Assembly: GCA_016802295.1 (NCBI GenBank)
Contig: JAESIW010000138.1
Coordinates: 4,548,882 to 4,612,881 of the forward strand
Length of the DNA stretch: 64,000 nucleotides
Source: Brachionus rotundiformis
Lineage: Eukaryota > Rotifera > Eurotatoria > Ploima > Brachionidae
Reading direction: 5' to 3'
The notes beneath the pieces were generated by a model, which ran no database searches, was not told where the DNA came from, and was given only the letters and a program-made list of their open reading frames with translations. Within the stretch, counting starts at the first letter, position 1; each line of letters starts with the position of its first letter. Shown here one piece after another: positions 46,484 to 57,420 of this stretch. Made by a program: the position numbers and the translations under genes.

Positions 46484-47005
46484 CTAAATGACTTGTGGTC
46501 TTAATTCCCATGATCCAAGTGCCAAACTGTAGTTTATTTCATTTGGATTTTTGCAAAACAAGCACTCACTCGGAGTTAGCTTGATTAAAATATCTTTTTT
46601 AGAATTCTTCAATAAAATTGTTTGATCATCTTCGTAATAAACCAACTTATATTCGCCTCGTTTTTTAGTGCCTTCGTACTCGAACCAAGAATCACTGCAT
46701 AAGTAATTTTCAATGTACCATGCTTTGTTCTGACTAGTCCATCTGGCGTTCAAAACAGTCTCTAAAAGCTAAAGTTTCATACAATAGTTAAAATGTTTAT
46801 CATGTTACCATTAATTGGAGGAAATATTTTTGTCCTGAAAATCTTTCCCATTTTTCACAACTTGTTATTCTCTATTAGATAGATTTTTTTATTATTCCTA
46901 ATTACTCGATTAAGGAGAAACGAATGCACACAATTTAAAATGAATGAAACTTACTTTTTTAGAAATGAATAGAATAAAATTATGTATGAAATGATTATTT
47001 CTCAT
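46484..47005 (-). CDS. Small unknown three-exon protein
   Basis: Exons 47005-46955, 46871-46809 and 46768-46484 join in phase 0 and give 132 residues. The first exon encodes MRNNHFIHNFILFISKK, which could be a weak signal or membrane segment. The rest reads CEKWERFSGQKYFLQLM, then WYIENYLCSDSWFEYEG, KLVYYEDDQTILLKN and TPSECLFCKNP. It contains five Cys and is rich in aromatic residues, like a small secreted or beta-rich domain. I do not recognise the family. Support comes from consistent splice phase and coding-like composition; the first exon is the least certain. Confidence 0.5.
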
Positions 47006-47454
47006 GAGTTAAATTTCAAAAACATTTAAATTATTTATTACAGACGATAAAAAAGGGTGTTTGAGCCTTTGCTTTGTCTATAATAATATGATGTAACAAA
47101 AAATACGATAATTGAGAATAATTTAATTTTTTTCTTTTGAAAATAAAAGAAGTTTCATATTATTGTATATAAAATTTTGAATCATTTGATTTAACTGTCC
47201 TTGTAAAATTGAGATTTTTGATTTTCATAAAATTTAATTATGTCAAGTAGTTTTTGAAAAAAAACAAAGGATAAATGGTTAAAAATAAACAGTTTGTTTT
47301 TTTTTCAAATTAATTTTATTTAAAAAAAATCGCTCCAAAATTAATTTATATAAAGTAAACATTTTATTAATGGAATTAATTCTAAATATTAGAAAAAACA
47401 CGGTCAAAAGATTAAAAAAATAACATTAATTAATTATTTTTAAATTTACAAATT
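47006..47454. other. Spacer
   Basis: AT-rich spacer between the p63/p73-like stop and the small gene; nothing recognised. Confidence 0.5.
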
Positions 47455-49488
47455 CTATTGATTATGACCAACATTATATTTTACCTGATACTTGGAAAAC
47501 CTAATATATTTATCAGTATTTGTGTTTACAAATGAATCAGTAATCAAATTAGATTGATTAAAGTCAAAATTTCCTAATGAATCAAAGGATTCTGTTTTAA
47601 TTCTTTTAAATGTGGATTTTTTGTGATTTTTGTTTTTAAAATTTTGAATACAATTCCATAATTTATTTGTCTCACTTTGGCTAATTTTGAGTGCATTCAA
47701 TTTTTTCTTGTTAGTTGTTATCAGACTTGGCAAGTCTTTGATACCTTTAGAAATTATGGTATTATAGTATGCGCTCATATCAATACTTTCAAGGAATTCA
47801 TCCAAGGTTCTTATGCTCTCACATTTCCTTTTACCAATGTCACTAGTTTTTTTAACTAAAACGGAACCTGTCTTTATCAACTGACCAGTTGAGCTATCGT
47901 TTTTTTTCATCCTAGAGTACAATTCTTGAATTCTCAGCGCTTCATTTAAATTTTTAAGAATCTCATAATTTTTTCTACCTTTTACTATCAAGGTAAACGT
48001 TTCTTCGTTATCTTCTTGATTTAAAATTGAACCCTTTTTTTCTCTATCACTACTGTTCACCAATTTGATGCTGTCTGCTTTTTTATTTTCCAAAATAGGC
48101 TTTTTGTTTTTATTAAACTTGTTCTCATCGGTAGATCTGTCTCGTCCTGGACATGCACATATTTTAATCTCAAATGAGTTGCGACCCAAAATTTCGCCAC
48201 TAAATTCAAAAGTTAAATCAAAATAATAATAATCTAAATAAGGTTAATAAGCTTGATATAGGTTTATTTATAAAAAGAGTTTTAGACTGATGTATTTTTT
48301 AAATAATATAGTTTTTAATTAATTTAATTATACTTGTATTCCAAAGTGAGAACGATCCTTAGTGGTTTTTGGCTGCCCCCAACACAACTGCTAAAACACA
48401 TGAATTGGTATAAGACAGTGGAATAAGCAGATCCAGCTTTGGTTTTATATAATTTTCAAATAACTTATTGGTTTCTGTTAAATTACTTTGAGGTTTTTCA
48501 AATGGAACTGTGACGCTTTGTCTCCGATTAATAATCTCTTCTTCGTAAACTGCGTGAGAATGACGACACCTGATAAAATGGCTGATAGCTGATTCAGGAA
48601 GCTCAACTTTAAATAATTAAATAGTTTAAATAATTATTTAATTTTTAAACAAATACCATCAGAATCGAACTCCTTGCTTTTTTTATGATTTTCACAGCGA
48701 GTCACTACTTGTTCAATGTGTTCATACTTTGAAAACACAGGGGTAGCCCGAACAATTGATCCTGCGGGCGGAAGACTCGAGACAGAAATATCAATTGGGC
48801 AGGCAACATTCGGGTGACAATAGAGTTTGTTAAGTTTATGTGAAAACTTATTAAAAATAAACAATTAAATTTAATCTAGTTTAATTAAAAAAAAATATTT
48901 TTACTGTCCAAGAAGTTGATTTTTTAACTGGTGCTTCAGAACTTAGTACACTTATGTTGAAATTATATGGCCCAGAAAAGCTATCACTAAAAATTTAATT
49001 AAAGTATGATCTAAGTAATATAAATAAAAGTCTTAATTGTATTAATTACATTGATGGTAGATTAGAAGTGGGCGGTCCATTGTCGATTGGAGGGATTAAT
49101 GTTTGCAAAGCCTTAAAAAATGCTTAAACTATTTTTAAAGTTTTTTTTAACCAGAATTTTTACATCATATTCAAATAAAGAATTTGGTTCATTGGAATTC
49201 AAGTAAGAATTAAGCTAAATTGAATGAGATTATTTTTTTAAATACTTTGACTTTAGTTACCACTTGTGACATTGAATTCTGTGGAACTAAAAGGTGTGTT
49301 CCAATAACTTCTACATTGTTATTGCTCGATGAATCTTCACTTTGCTCGGCTAATTCAATGGTGGTTGGCAAATCTTTGGCAATATCATAAAATTCGCTTC
49401 AAAACAATTATTTTTTAGCAGTCAAAAAGCGAATAAATTACTTGGGGTCGAATCTCGAGAGGAAACTAAGCCCGGTATTTTGTGCCAT
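47455..49488 (-). CDS. TP63: p53-family transcription factor, p63/p73-like (DBD, tetramerisation and SAM domains)
   Basis: Nine exons in about 2 kb, all in phase: 49488-49442, 49396-49261, 49214-49152, 49111-49050, 48986-48905, 48846-48657, 48606-48487, 48436-48334, 48199-47455 (515 residues). The DNA-binding domain begins SFSGPYNFNISV and SWTFSHKLNKLYCH. Zinc ligands are kept: RCENHK (C176/H179 equivalents) and MCFSSCVGG (C238/C242). Next come RIVLTLEYN and GRNSFEIKICACPGRDRSTD. The tetramerisation helix-strand is ETFTLIVKGRKNYEILKNLN. The C-terminal SAM domain (IRTLDEFLESIDMSAYYNTI) marks p63/p73-type rather than vertebrate p53. DNA-contact Arg248 and Arg273 positions appear to be Lys, while Arg280 is retained. 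It regulates DNA-damage and germline-quality responses in invertebrates. The symbol denotes the p63/p73 class, not strict orthology. Confidence 0.93.
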
Positions 49489-49813
49489 ATTTTTCCTAAC
49501 AATTTTAATTTTAAATTATGAAATTTTTTTCCATTATTTAATATATAATCATAATTTTTACGAGATTAAAAAAATTAATATTTAACTTTTTTTAAGTAAC
49601 TAGTCTTCGATAACTAAAATGTATTATAATTTTTTAAATGATTCAATTTTTTTCAACTGTTTTTATCAATTTATTTCTAAATCAAATTTACTTTACTAAC
49701 TTAACAATAAATTAAATAATTATTTAAATATTTAAAAATAAAAATAATAGTTGTTCAAATTGTGTGACTGGTGTCCGTAAATTTTACCTGATTTGATTAA
49801 AAATTCGGTTGAA

Positions 49814-50581
49814 AAATTCTCAGAATATTAAAAAGTATTCAATAAGAAAAAACATGCAACTTTTTATATAAAATTTATAAATATGTGGAACAAATATTTA
49901 AATAAAGTATATTTAATTGATAATTCAATCCAAGTAAATTATCGAAGCCAAATTATTAAGACATATAATAAACAATTTAGGTTATGCAATAATTAATTTT
50001 TTTAATCATAAAATTTAGTTGGATTTTATAATTTAATTTTTCAGTTATAAGTTATAAGAAGTTAAATTGATATATAAACGATTAAAATTAATTTGATTAA
50101 AACTTTAAGATTATAAATTGCTATAAAATGATCTAAATTTTCAGCTTATCACTTGTATAAGAATTATTGTTAAATTTTTTTTTCGATTGTGAATCCTTAA
50201 AATTGAGTTGTTAGTATTTCTATGGAAACAATTTTGATTTTTCAAAGAAAATATGAATCTTAATTTAAAAAACCTCAAAAACTGAAATAAAATTAAATTC
50301 ATCAGCCAATTTTAGTGTAAAATAAATTATTTAAATTTAAATTAGAATTTAAGTTATTGTCGAATTTCTTTTTAAGATTTTCTTTAGATTTTTGTTTTTG
50401 ATTCAATTTAATTAAAATATGTTTCGGTGTGGCTGATTTGTAAAATAACTTTTTTGAGCTAATAAAACGTCTAAAAAATAAAGTACAGTATCTCAAATTC
50501 AGCTTAAAATTATTATTTTTAATTGAATATTCAATTTTTTAAAATAATGAATAAAATATTTATTTCAAAATTTGAAAAAAA
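49814..50581 (+). repeat. Inverted-duplication segment A, left copy (upstream of the p63/p73-like gene)
   Basis: Reverse complement matches 60934-61885 with very few differences, apart from a 185-bp insertion in the right copy. It begins 326 bp upstream of the p63/p73-like ATG. It contains a 64-codon minus-strand ORF (50302-50496). Confidence 0.95.
50302..50496 (-). CDS. Hypothetical 64-codon ORF in segment A
   Basis: Reads RRFISSKKLFYKSATPKHIL and ends NLNNLFYTKIG. It is Lys/Asn-rich with a possible 3' splice site (TTTTTTAG|ACG) near its start, so it could be a terminal exon of an unidentified gene. An identical frame lies at 61019-61213. Composition gives only weak support. Confidence 0.25.
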   Translation of the reverse strand: MRYCTLFFRRFISSKKLFYKSATPKHILIKLNQKQKSKENLKKKFDNNLNSNLNLNNLFYTKIG

Positions 50582-51212
50582 TGGAACTTTTTATTCAACT
50601 TGAACTAAATTCAAGTAACTGTCACGTTTGAATACAATTTGTTGTTTTTATTTAATAATCATAAATAATCAATTATTTATTTAAAAATTTAATTTTTTCG
50701 CATTAGGAACTATATAAAATTGAAAATGATTACTTATGACTTTAAAAAAAAGGCTTTATTGTAACAGAAAATATAATAAAATATTATTACCTATTTGAAA
50801 ATAGAAAAAAAAAGTGAATAAAACTAGAGAAATAATTAAAATTAATAGATTTAGTAGTAGTAGTAGTTGTTACTGCGACATCCTTACAAGTAGAATATCT
50901 AATTCAATCACTGCTTTCAGGCACTCAAGCAGCCGATTCCTTTAAATCTAGGGCGGCAATTATCGGGTGACTTGACTTTAAATTTACAACACTATCAAGT
51001 AGTTTGTTCCAGTGTGGAACTCCTGTATTACACAAAAAAGTGTCTAGTATTCAAAGCTGTCCCAAAATCATTTCTCAACTTGACAGGAAAAATTTATTTA
51101 TGAATTTAAATACATTTTATTCTAAAAATATGATCATGATTTACGGTTAGTGTATCTCTTACCAGTTTCGCCATCTCCAATAAATTACCAGTATATACAT
51201 TTCAATCAAATT
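50582..51212. other. Spacer with one retroposon-like repeat
   Basis: AT-rich. Contains the (TAG)n repeat described separately; otherwise nothing recognised. Confidence 0.45.
50850..50960 (-). repeat. Retroposon-like repeat with (CTA)n tail, copy 2
   Basis: TAGTAGTAGTAGT followed by TACTGCGACATCC and AAGTAGAATATC; shares these with 19165-19310. A third, more distant block ending CTACTACTACTG lies at about 53410-53575. Confidence 0.45.
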
Positions 51213-51471
51213 CGGCATTGTGAAATTTGGAACAAAAAGCAAAAAAAAAAGAATTGTAGCACTTGGTACATCCTTTGAACCACCAATATTATGATTCTGC
51301 AAAATTCAGAACTTTGTGTACAAAGAATCTATCAGGTAGAATCATAATATTAGTGGTACAAAGGATGTACCAAGTGCTACAATTCTCGGAACATGTTTTG
51401 CTCCTTCTGAACTAGAGCTTTTGCATTTTTTATATTTTTTTTGTTTTTTGTTCCAAATTTCACAATGCCTC
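51213..51471. repeat. Foldback (hairpin) element of about 260 bp
   Basis: Left arm GGCATTGTGAAATTTGGAAC ... GAATTGTAGCACTTGGTACA ... ATATTATGATTCT is repeated in reverse at 51340-51471 with a few mismatches around a loop near 51300-51335. No ORF. It is probably a MITE or foldback transposon; flanking duplications were not resolved. Confidence 0.75.
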
Positions 51472-51981
51472 AAATTCCTTCTCATTTAGTTTTGTCAATC
51501 CCATTTTTACAAATATCATTAGATAAGTCATACCTCTCAAAGGAAAAAAGTATTTTTGTTTGCGCGCTCCATTTTTTCTAATAGGATTCGACTTCACCTG
51601 CACCGGGCTTTTTAAGATTTTAAAGAAATTTCTGGACATAAGTAGACGATTTTGGAATATATTGTGTAAAACCTAAAAAACTCTTTAGAAATCCGGTTAT
51701 ATTAAGATTTTAATCTAATAAAATATTTATCATATCTACTCAAAAAAGTGATTCTTGCACATGTCCAGTATTTTACTGTTATGTGTTCAATTGCTTTGTA
51801 CTTTCTTGGCATAATAGGAATAGGAAAATATGACCACATTATATCAAGTAATAACTAAAGTATTAAATTTTTTCAATTGTAAAATGCAATCAAATAAAAA
51901 AATAAATGTTTAAATTTTTTAGTTTATTGTTGATTATTTATTAAAAATGCACAAAAAATTAAATTTTTTAATTTTGTAAAG
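51472..51981. other. Upstream region of POLDIP2
   Basis: Should contain the first exon (mitochondrial targeting region) of POLDIP2, which I could not identify. Confidence 0.4.
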
Positions 51982-53231
51982 ATTAATCGAAGTTGGACTC
52001 TTCGAACAGCCAAGAGCTAAAAATTACAAAACTGGACAAGTTAGTTGGTAATACAATGAATATTTTAATTATTCTATTTCTATTTTAGCTTTTTCTTCAT
52101 AAATTATTCGGATACAGAGGTGTAATATTATTTCCTTGGACAGCAAATGTGTTCGATAAGAATGATGATATTTCATCCGAAGCAGCTTATGACTCTAAAA
52201 TAGCTAATGAAGAATTGGATCGAAGTGGTCCGCCAGAACGAAACAAAGCAAGAAAGTTAACCTATTATCAGGTTTTAATTGATAACAGAGATATTCCATT
52301 CATAAAAACTCAACCGGAGTCGGTAACTTTTCTAGGAGGTCCTCAATCCAACCGCTCTGTTTATTCAATACATGGACTAGATTATGTATCTCACAACGAT
52401 GTATTACCTTATACAAGCTCTGATAAACTTCCCATAGTTCATGAACTGTTTGAGAAATTTTTAATGCTCGACCCAGGGTCAAGTAAAAATGTTTTTAATA
52501 AAAAAAGTTTTTAAAGCTTCCATAATTAATTTTAGAGACAGGTTTTGTTTCTCGAAAATCATTGAAAGCCTGGCAAGATAGTAATCATCCTTGGCTAGAA
52601 CTAAGTGATGTTTGCATCAAAACAACAAATGGCATACGTGTTACTGTTATACCATTTTATATTGGGGTAAAGGTAGATTAGATATTTTGGCATTAATTAA
52701 ATAATATATAATTAAAAATTTATAGGAAGACCAAAAAAAAAAGTTATATTGGGTAATTGATTATTTTCATTAATAGATTTTTTTGATTTTAATATTTTTC
52801 AAAAGTGGAGGTATTCGATTCGAATAGAAAACTTGTCCAATGAACCTGTTACTTTGAGAGAGCGACATTGGAGAACTTTCAGTCAGGCTGGTACTTTTGA
52901 AACGGTCCGTGGAAAAGGTTTTGTAGGCCAAGTGAGAATAAATATGAAAAAAAAAATTTGTTTATTGATTATTTTGCCTAATGTTAAATATGGCAAAATA
53001 TGCCATATTTAACATTAGATAGTCCAATATTTCAATACAGCAGTCATGTGAATTTACAAGCACCATCTGGACATATGTGGTATTTTTAAAATATATTTAA
53101 AAAGTAAAAAAACTAAAAAATATTCAAGGGGAACTTTCAAAATGGAAAAAGAAGATGGTTCTACATTTGAAGTGAGAATTCCTTCATTTTATTTAGAATG
53201 CAAGGATGAAGAAAAATCAGGAAATCATTGA
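51982..53231 (+). CDS. POLDIP2: POLDIP2-like protein (YccV and ApaG domains), 5' end missing
   Basis: Exons: 51982-52039, 52089-52482, 52536-52666, 52726-52752 (only 27 nt), 52806-52931, 53019-53079, 53129-53231. The protein contains LFLHKLFGYRGVILFPW and KLTYYQVLIDNRDIPF (YccV-like domain), GLDYVSHNDVLPYTSSDKLP, and the ApaG domain (WLELSDVC, IRVTVIPFYIG, YWWRYSIRIENLS, LRERHWRTFS, FQYSSHVNLQAPSGHMW). The family is found in mitochondria and nucleus and interacts with DNA polymerase delta/PrimPol and the ClpXP protease. The first exon with the start is not found. Exon 5 ends in phase 0 if the donor is GTGAG at 52932, but exon 6 needs phase 1; a weak donor at about 52955 (T|GTTTAT) would restore phase. 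Confidence 0.88.
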
Positions 53232-54508
53232 TATTCTAGTCCTAGAATAAGAATTAATTTAAAATATTTAAAATTTGATCTAAATAAAAAAAATGTAATT
53301 ATGATGATTTTAATTATTGAACAAAAATATCTATTTTTTAAACAATTTTGAAAATTGAATTTACCTGAGATATTTAAACAAAATTAAGCTTCGTTGATTC
53401 AATAAATTGAGTCCTGCTTTACCTGGTGAAATAGTAAATAACTGCTAAAACTGTCTTAAGCAACTCTTGACTGCTGGAAGAACAGCAATCAAGCACATCA
53501 GCTGTCATAGTTTACCAGATAACACACTCACTGGCCCATAAGACCAGCAAAGTATGTTCTACTACTACTGAAAAAGGGTGATTGGCTCGTCAAAATTATC
53601 TTTTACCTTATTTTTAAAGAAATTTCTACATTTTTTAATTAATTTATTTAAATAATTATTTATTTGTATACAGCTAGCACCTTTTTAAAAATAAAAAATA
53701 AATTATTAACAACAAAAAAAATCTATCTTTAAATTAACACAAAAGTTTATAAGTTCAATAAATTATGATTTTTCGCTTCAGTGATTTCTTGTGGATATAA
53801 ATAGGATCTTGAACCACTAAATAATCAAATAAAAAATACCATTTTATCGTCAAAATCAAAATCGAGTCAAACATACTAAATTAAAATTATGGGTCACCAA
53901 AGTCAAGAGATCAAGTTCAATATTCAAAGCAGCTTCGAAATATCTTCTATAGCTTTTCAAATTAAATTCCCATTTACCAAAACAGAACACCACTCTTAAA
54001 CAAAGCGGTTCTCGGATAAATAGATCCAAGTTGTCAATTTTTTGAGCAGAACGGTTCGTTAAAAAGAGAGCATACTGAACGAAATATCATAATCGATCAG
54101 ATTAAAACTAGGACAACTTAATGAAACAATGTATGAACTCGGACAACATGATTAGCTATTTGAATTTTCAAATTAATTAAAAAAAGGATAAAAATATCAA
54201 GTGTCTGACCATGTAGAGATCTTGATTAATGCATGCCACCGTCGAGCTCAAACGGTGCAGTCAGTGGAGCATAAGCTAACTTTAAAACTTTAAAAAACAA
54301 ATAAGTTTTTTTTTTAAATCTTTATTGGCACTGGTGGGTAAATCACCAGTGTTATTATTTAGGGATTATAAATATTGAATAATTTAGAGCTATTAAGATT
54401 GGGTACTATGGATTTGGCGGTCTTTTCACCAATATTGATAACTCTAAATTATTTTTATTATTCAATATAAAATTTAAATTTTTTAGTTTATTTGGTAATT
54501 TAATTTGG
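53232..54508. other. Intergenic region with repeat-like DNA
   Basis: Contains the retroposon-like block ending in CTACTACTACTG (about 53410-53575), a small perfect hairpin CACTGGTG...CACCAGTG (about 54330-54352) and a longer AT-rich inverted repeat (about 54374-54470). No gene recognised. Confidence 0.45.
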
Positions 54509-54679
54509 TTACCATTCGACTCCATATTTCACTTTTAATGGAGGGATTATAGCTGTTATTTTGAAAAACTGCTTGACGTTCTTCTTTTTCGCTTTACCGG
54601 GTGCTACCGATTGGTTGTATAAATAATAAGGCATCCAAATATTTCCATATGGATAATAAACCCAATAATATTCTAACAT
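54509..54679 (-). CDS. Hypothetical 56-residue Tyr-rich protein
   Basis: ATG at 54679, TAA at 54509-54511. Sequence starts MLEYYWVYYPYGNIWMPYYL and ends ITAIIPPLKVKYGVEW, with a basic KAKKKNVKQFFK patch in the middle. A splice acceptor-like TTTTAG lies just upstream. Composition is unlike random AT-rich DNA (six Tyr in the first 21 residues), which favours a real small gene or exon. Family unknown. Confidence 0.35.
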   Translation of the reverse strand: MLEYYWVYYPYGNIWMPYYLYNQSVAPGKAKKKNVKQFFKITAIIPPLKVKYGVEW

Positions 54680-55239
54680 TTCTAAATTTTTCTAAAATTA
54701 AATAAATTATTAATTAATAATTAGTTCGTCTTTTTCTAAAAGCTCTCTAAGAGCTTGTCAAACTATAGATTCTTTGGATAATTTGTAACCGTTAATCATA
54801 AAGAGTCAACGCGTCCCCCTCAAAAGAAGTGTTGCCTAGGGAGCAATATCTGCTTTTCTCCCCAAACGACTTGATCATGACTTGATCTTGAAAAAATTAC
54901 TTAAGCTTTAATTTTGATTAATTTAAAGATTAAAAATTCAAAAAAGTTAGCTGATTTTAATAAGACGCATATGTTATATTCATCTAAAAATTATACAACT
55001 GTAAATTGAAAATTTATTGAAATCATAAGTTTCAGACTATATTGACTTAAGATTAAGATAAAGTAGAGAAAAGAAAAGTAAAGGACTACTATGAGCTGAC
55101 TAACTTTTGTCCTGAAGTGAAAAATATACGAAAAGCAGAAAATTTCAAAATATCCGTAAACCAATGGATGGCTTTTTTTGTTGAGAGTTTTGCACTCAGC
55201 TAAATTGAGGACTTATCCTATCAGTTGGGACAGTATGAC

Positions 55240-55678
55240 ATGCAAATTAACGAGTATTCTAGTAATTCTTTAAAATGTTCAAAGTCAAAAATGATAATTG
55301 GGAACAAAGGCATACTAAATCTGTTATATCTGGAAGTATATGTCCGGAATTATATGTATAATCTAAGGTAATTTTAATATATTTGACTTTAATTAATTTT
55401 AATTTTTAAGGTTTTTGGACTACCTCGAAGAAAAAGAGCAACATCAGCAAGAATTGAACAAGATTATGGAGAATATTCATGAATACGACACTGAAGATGA
55501 TGTACAAGAAATAAATCCGGTAGAGAATCCGGATGAATATGAATACGACATACCGTCGTTTGAAATAAAAACAGAACTCACGGATCTCCTTCCAGAAGAG
55601 TTTGATTTACCAGAATTGGTCATCAAACGAAGAAGGCATGATATTGAACTATCAGATAATGATTTAGTTTTTAATTAA
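55240..55678 (+). CDS. Unknown acidic protein, two exons
   Basis: Exons 55240-55367 and 55411-55678 join in phase across a 43-nt intron (CTAAG|GTAAT ... TTTTTAAG|G), giving 131 residues from the ATG at 55240. The open frame extends upstream to a possible acceptor at 55224, so the true start may be further 5'. The second exon is very acidic (EYDTEDDVQEINPVENPDEY, FEIKTELTDLLPEEFDLPEL) and ends with a basic cluster, VIKRRRHDIELS. That mix suits a nuclear regulatory protein, but no domain is recognised. The last 84 bases of exon 1 are repeated at 55877-55960. Confidence 0.45.
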
Positions 55679-55876
55679 TTTGTTTTTAAATATTTTAATT
55701 AATAGATAAACATTTAAACTTATTTAATTGTTTTATTAAAATTAAAATCCCAAGTCCCAAAAAAAAAAAAAAAGTACTTTGACAAAAGGTTATCGCTCTC
55801 CTATTCACAGGAAAGCAATAACCAATGTCGTATGTACAATTAGTTAGGTAGAAATATTTACAAATGGAAGCGATCT

Positions 55877-55960
55877 TGTCAAAAATGATAATTGGAAACA
55901 AAGGCATACTAAATCTGTTATATCTGGAAGTATATATACGGAATTATATGTATAATCTGG
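55877..55960 (+). repeat. Duplicated exon fragment of the acidic-protein gene
   Basis: About 95% identical to 55284-55367. The copy keeps an open frame (MIIGNKGILNLLYLEVYIRN) but lacks the splice donor: AATCTAAGGT is replaced by AATCTGGAAGG. It is a direct repeat in the same orientation, about 590 bp downstream. Confidence 0.7.
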
Positions 55961-56027
55961 AAGGAAGTCTCAGAAATTAAATCCTTATGTTCCGATTGCA
56001 AACGAAGAAAATTTAAGTTATGAAAAC

Positions 56028-56381
56028 GGGGCTGTGAAGTTCTTTTCAATTCGATCGTTTCAATTCAGAAAAATTTGAATAACTTTTTTACTATAAGGAA
56101 TAATTTAGTTTTGTAAACTGCTTAATGTTTAAGCAACTTTGCTTAATACGAAAATAAATATCTACAAAAACTCTGCATAGTAAGTGCACAATTACTGAAT
56201 ACTTTTTAATGGCGTGCAAAATGCATAAAACTTCAGAGTATTTTGCAGACTTATTTTACTGAATAAAGCAAATTTGCTTATAATTGAGCATTTTATAGAA
56301 CTAAATTATCTCTTTTAGTAAAATAGTTATTAAAGTTTTTCTGAATTGAAATGATCGAATTGAAACCAACTTCACAACCCC
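56028..56381. mobile_element. hAT-like MITE of about 354 bp with long inverted arms
   Basis: Left end GGGGCTGTGAAGTTCTTTTC and reversed right end GGGGTTGTGAAGTTGGTTTC continue as degenerate inverted repeats (ATTCGATC[G/A]TTTCAATTCAG and so on) for about 150 bp each. TATGAAAA lies just outside both ends (56019-56026 and 56382-56389), an 8-bp target duplication as made by hAT-type transposases. No ORF. Confidence 0.7.
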
Positions 56382-56859
56382 TATGAAAAACAATTTTTAA
56401 ATATCTAATTCTGTTTTAGAAAAGTGAATTAACAAATAACAGAGGTATTGAGAATTAATTTATTAAATTTGAGATTTAGAATTTTTTCGTTTTATATTTA
56501 AGCTGATTCAATTTCAAACGAAAAGCACTAAGTCTGCAAATCACTCTATCTTGAAAAAAAATAGCTAAAATAAACTCCCGACAACTGTAAACAAAAATCT
56601 TACAAATTTATTTTTTTCTTTTCAAATACAATTCAAATATTTTAAAAATCTTCAAGATTTTTTTTAAAATAAAATTTCGTTAAGAGTTATATTTTTGATA
56701 ATAATAAAAATAATAAAAGAATGTTAGATTTTTGATCCTTAAAAATGATTAAAGTAAAATTATTTAAATTTGTAATGTTCTTAATATTTTACAAATTTCA
56801 TAATGACAATAATCTTCTTAAAAGCTTAGTAAAATCGCTTCAATTAAACATATGGTGCT

Positions 56860-57420
56860 TGTTTCGTTGTAATGTGCTTAGTTGTAAGACCTAATCAACT
56901 TGTTAAGATCTCTTCTCCAATTTTTTCCAGACAAGTGTGAACCTCTGACCAATTTTCCATTATTCTGCATCAATCTTTCACGTTTACCATTCGCACGTTT
57001 CGATAATGGTGTAATTTTCCGATGTGTTATACCATAAATTGATCAATGATTTTCTAGATGTGAAAACCTATCACTAAAACCACAGTATTTTGAGCAGTAT
57101 CTCAGTCTTGTGGCAAACGATTTACTATCCTCTTGTTTTGCCTTCCTAAAAGTATGCTTCTGCTAAAACCGATTCGTTTTTGGGTTAAAATGAACTGATT
57201 CATAAATTCACATCAATTCTAAACCAGTATGATGCAGCAAAGCCGTTTTTTACCTAGCTCATCAGCAACATTTACCAATCTCTAGTAATTATTTAGCCTT
57301 TTAACACATTCGTTCGACTTAGGACCCATAGCACTGTCTTCAAAATCACAGTCAAACATTTGGTGAAATCCATTTATTCAAGACATTTCTTAACATTTTT
57401 AGAGCGAAAATCAGTTCAAA
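56860..57420 (-). pseudogene. Possible retroelement gag remnant
   Basis: Minus-strand frames with stops read FRKAKQEDSKSFATRLRYCS, KYCGFSDRFSHLENH and RERLMQNNGKL, with the general pattern of LTR-retrotransposon gag (QxxxESVxxFxxRLRxLxxxC). Further upstream is a frame MFDCDFEDSAMGPKSNECVK. Part of it (57295 onward) is repeated at 63840-64000. Family assignment is tentative. Confidence 0.3.
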
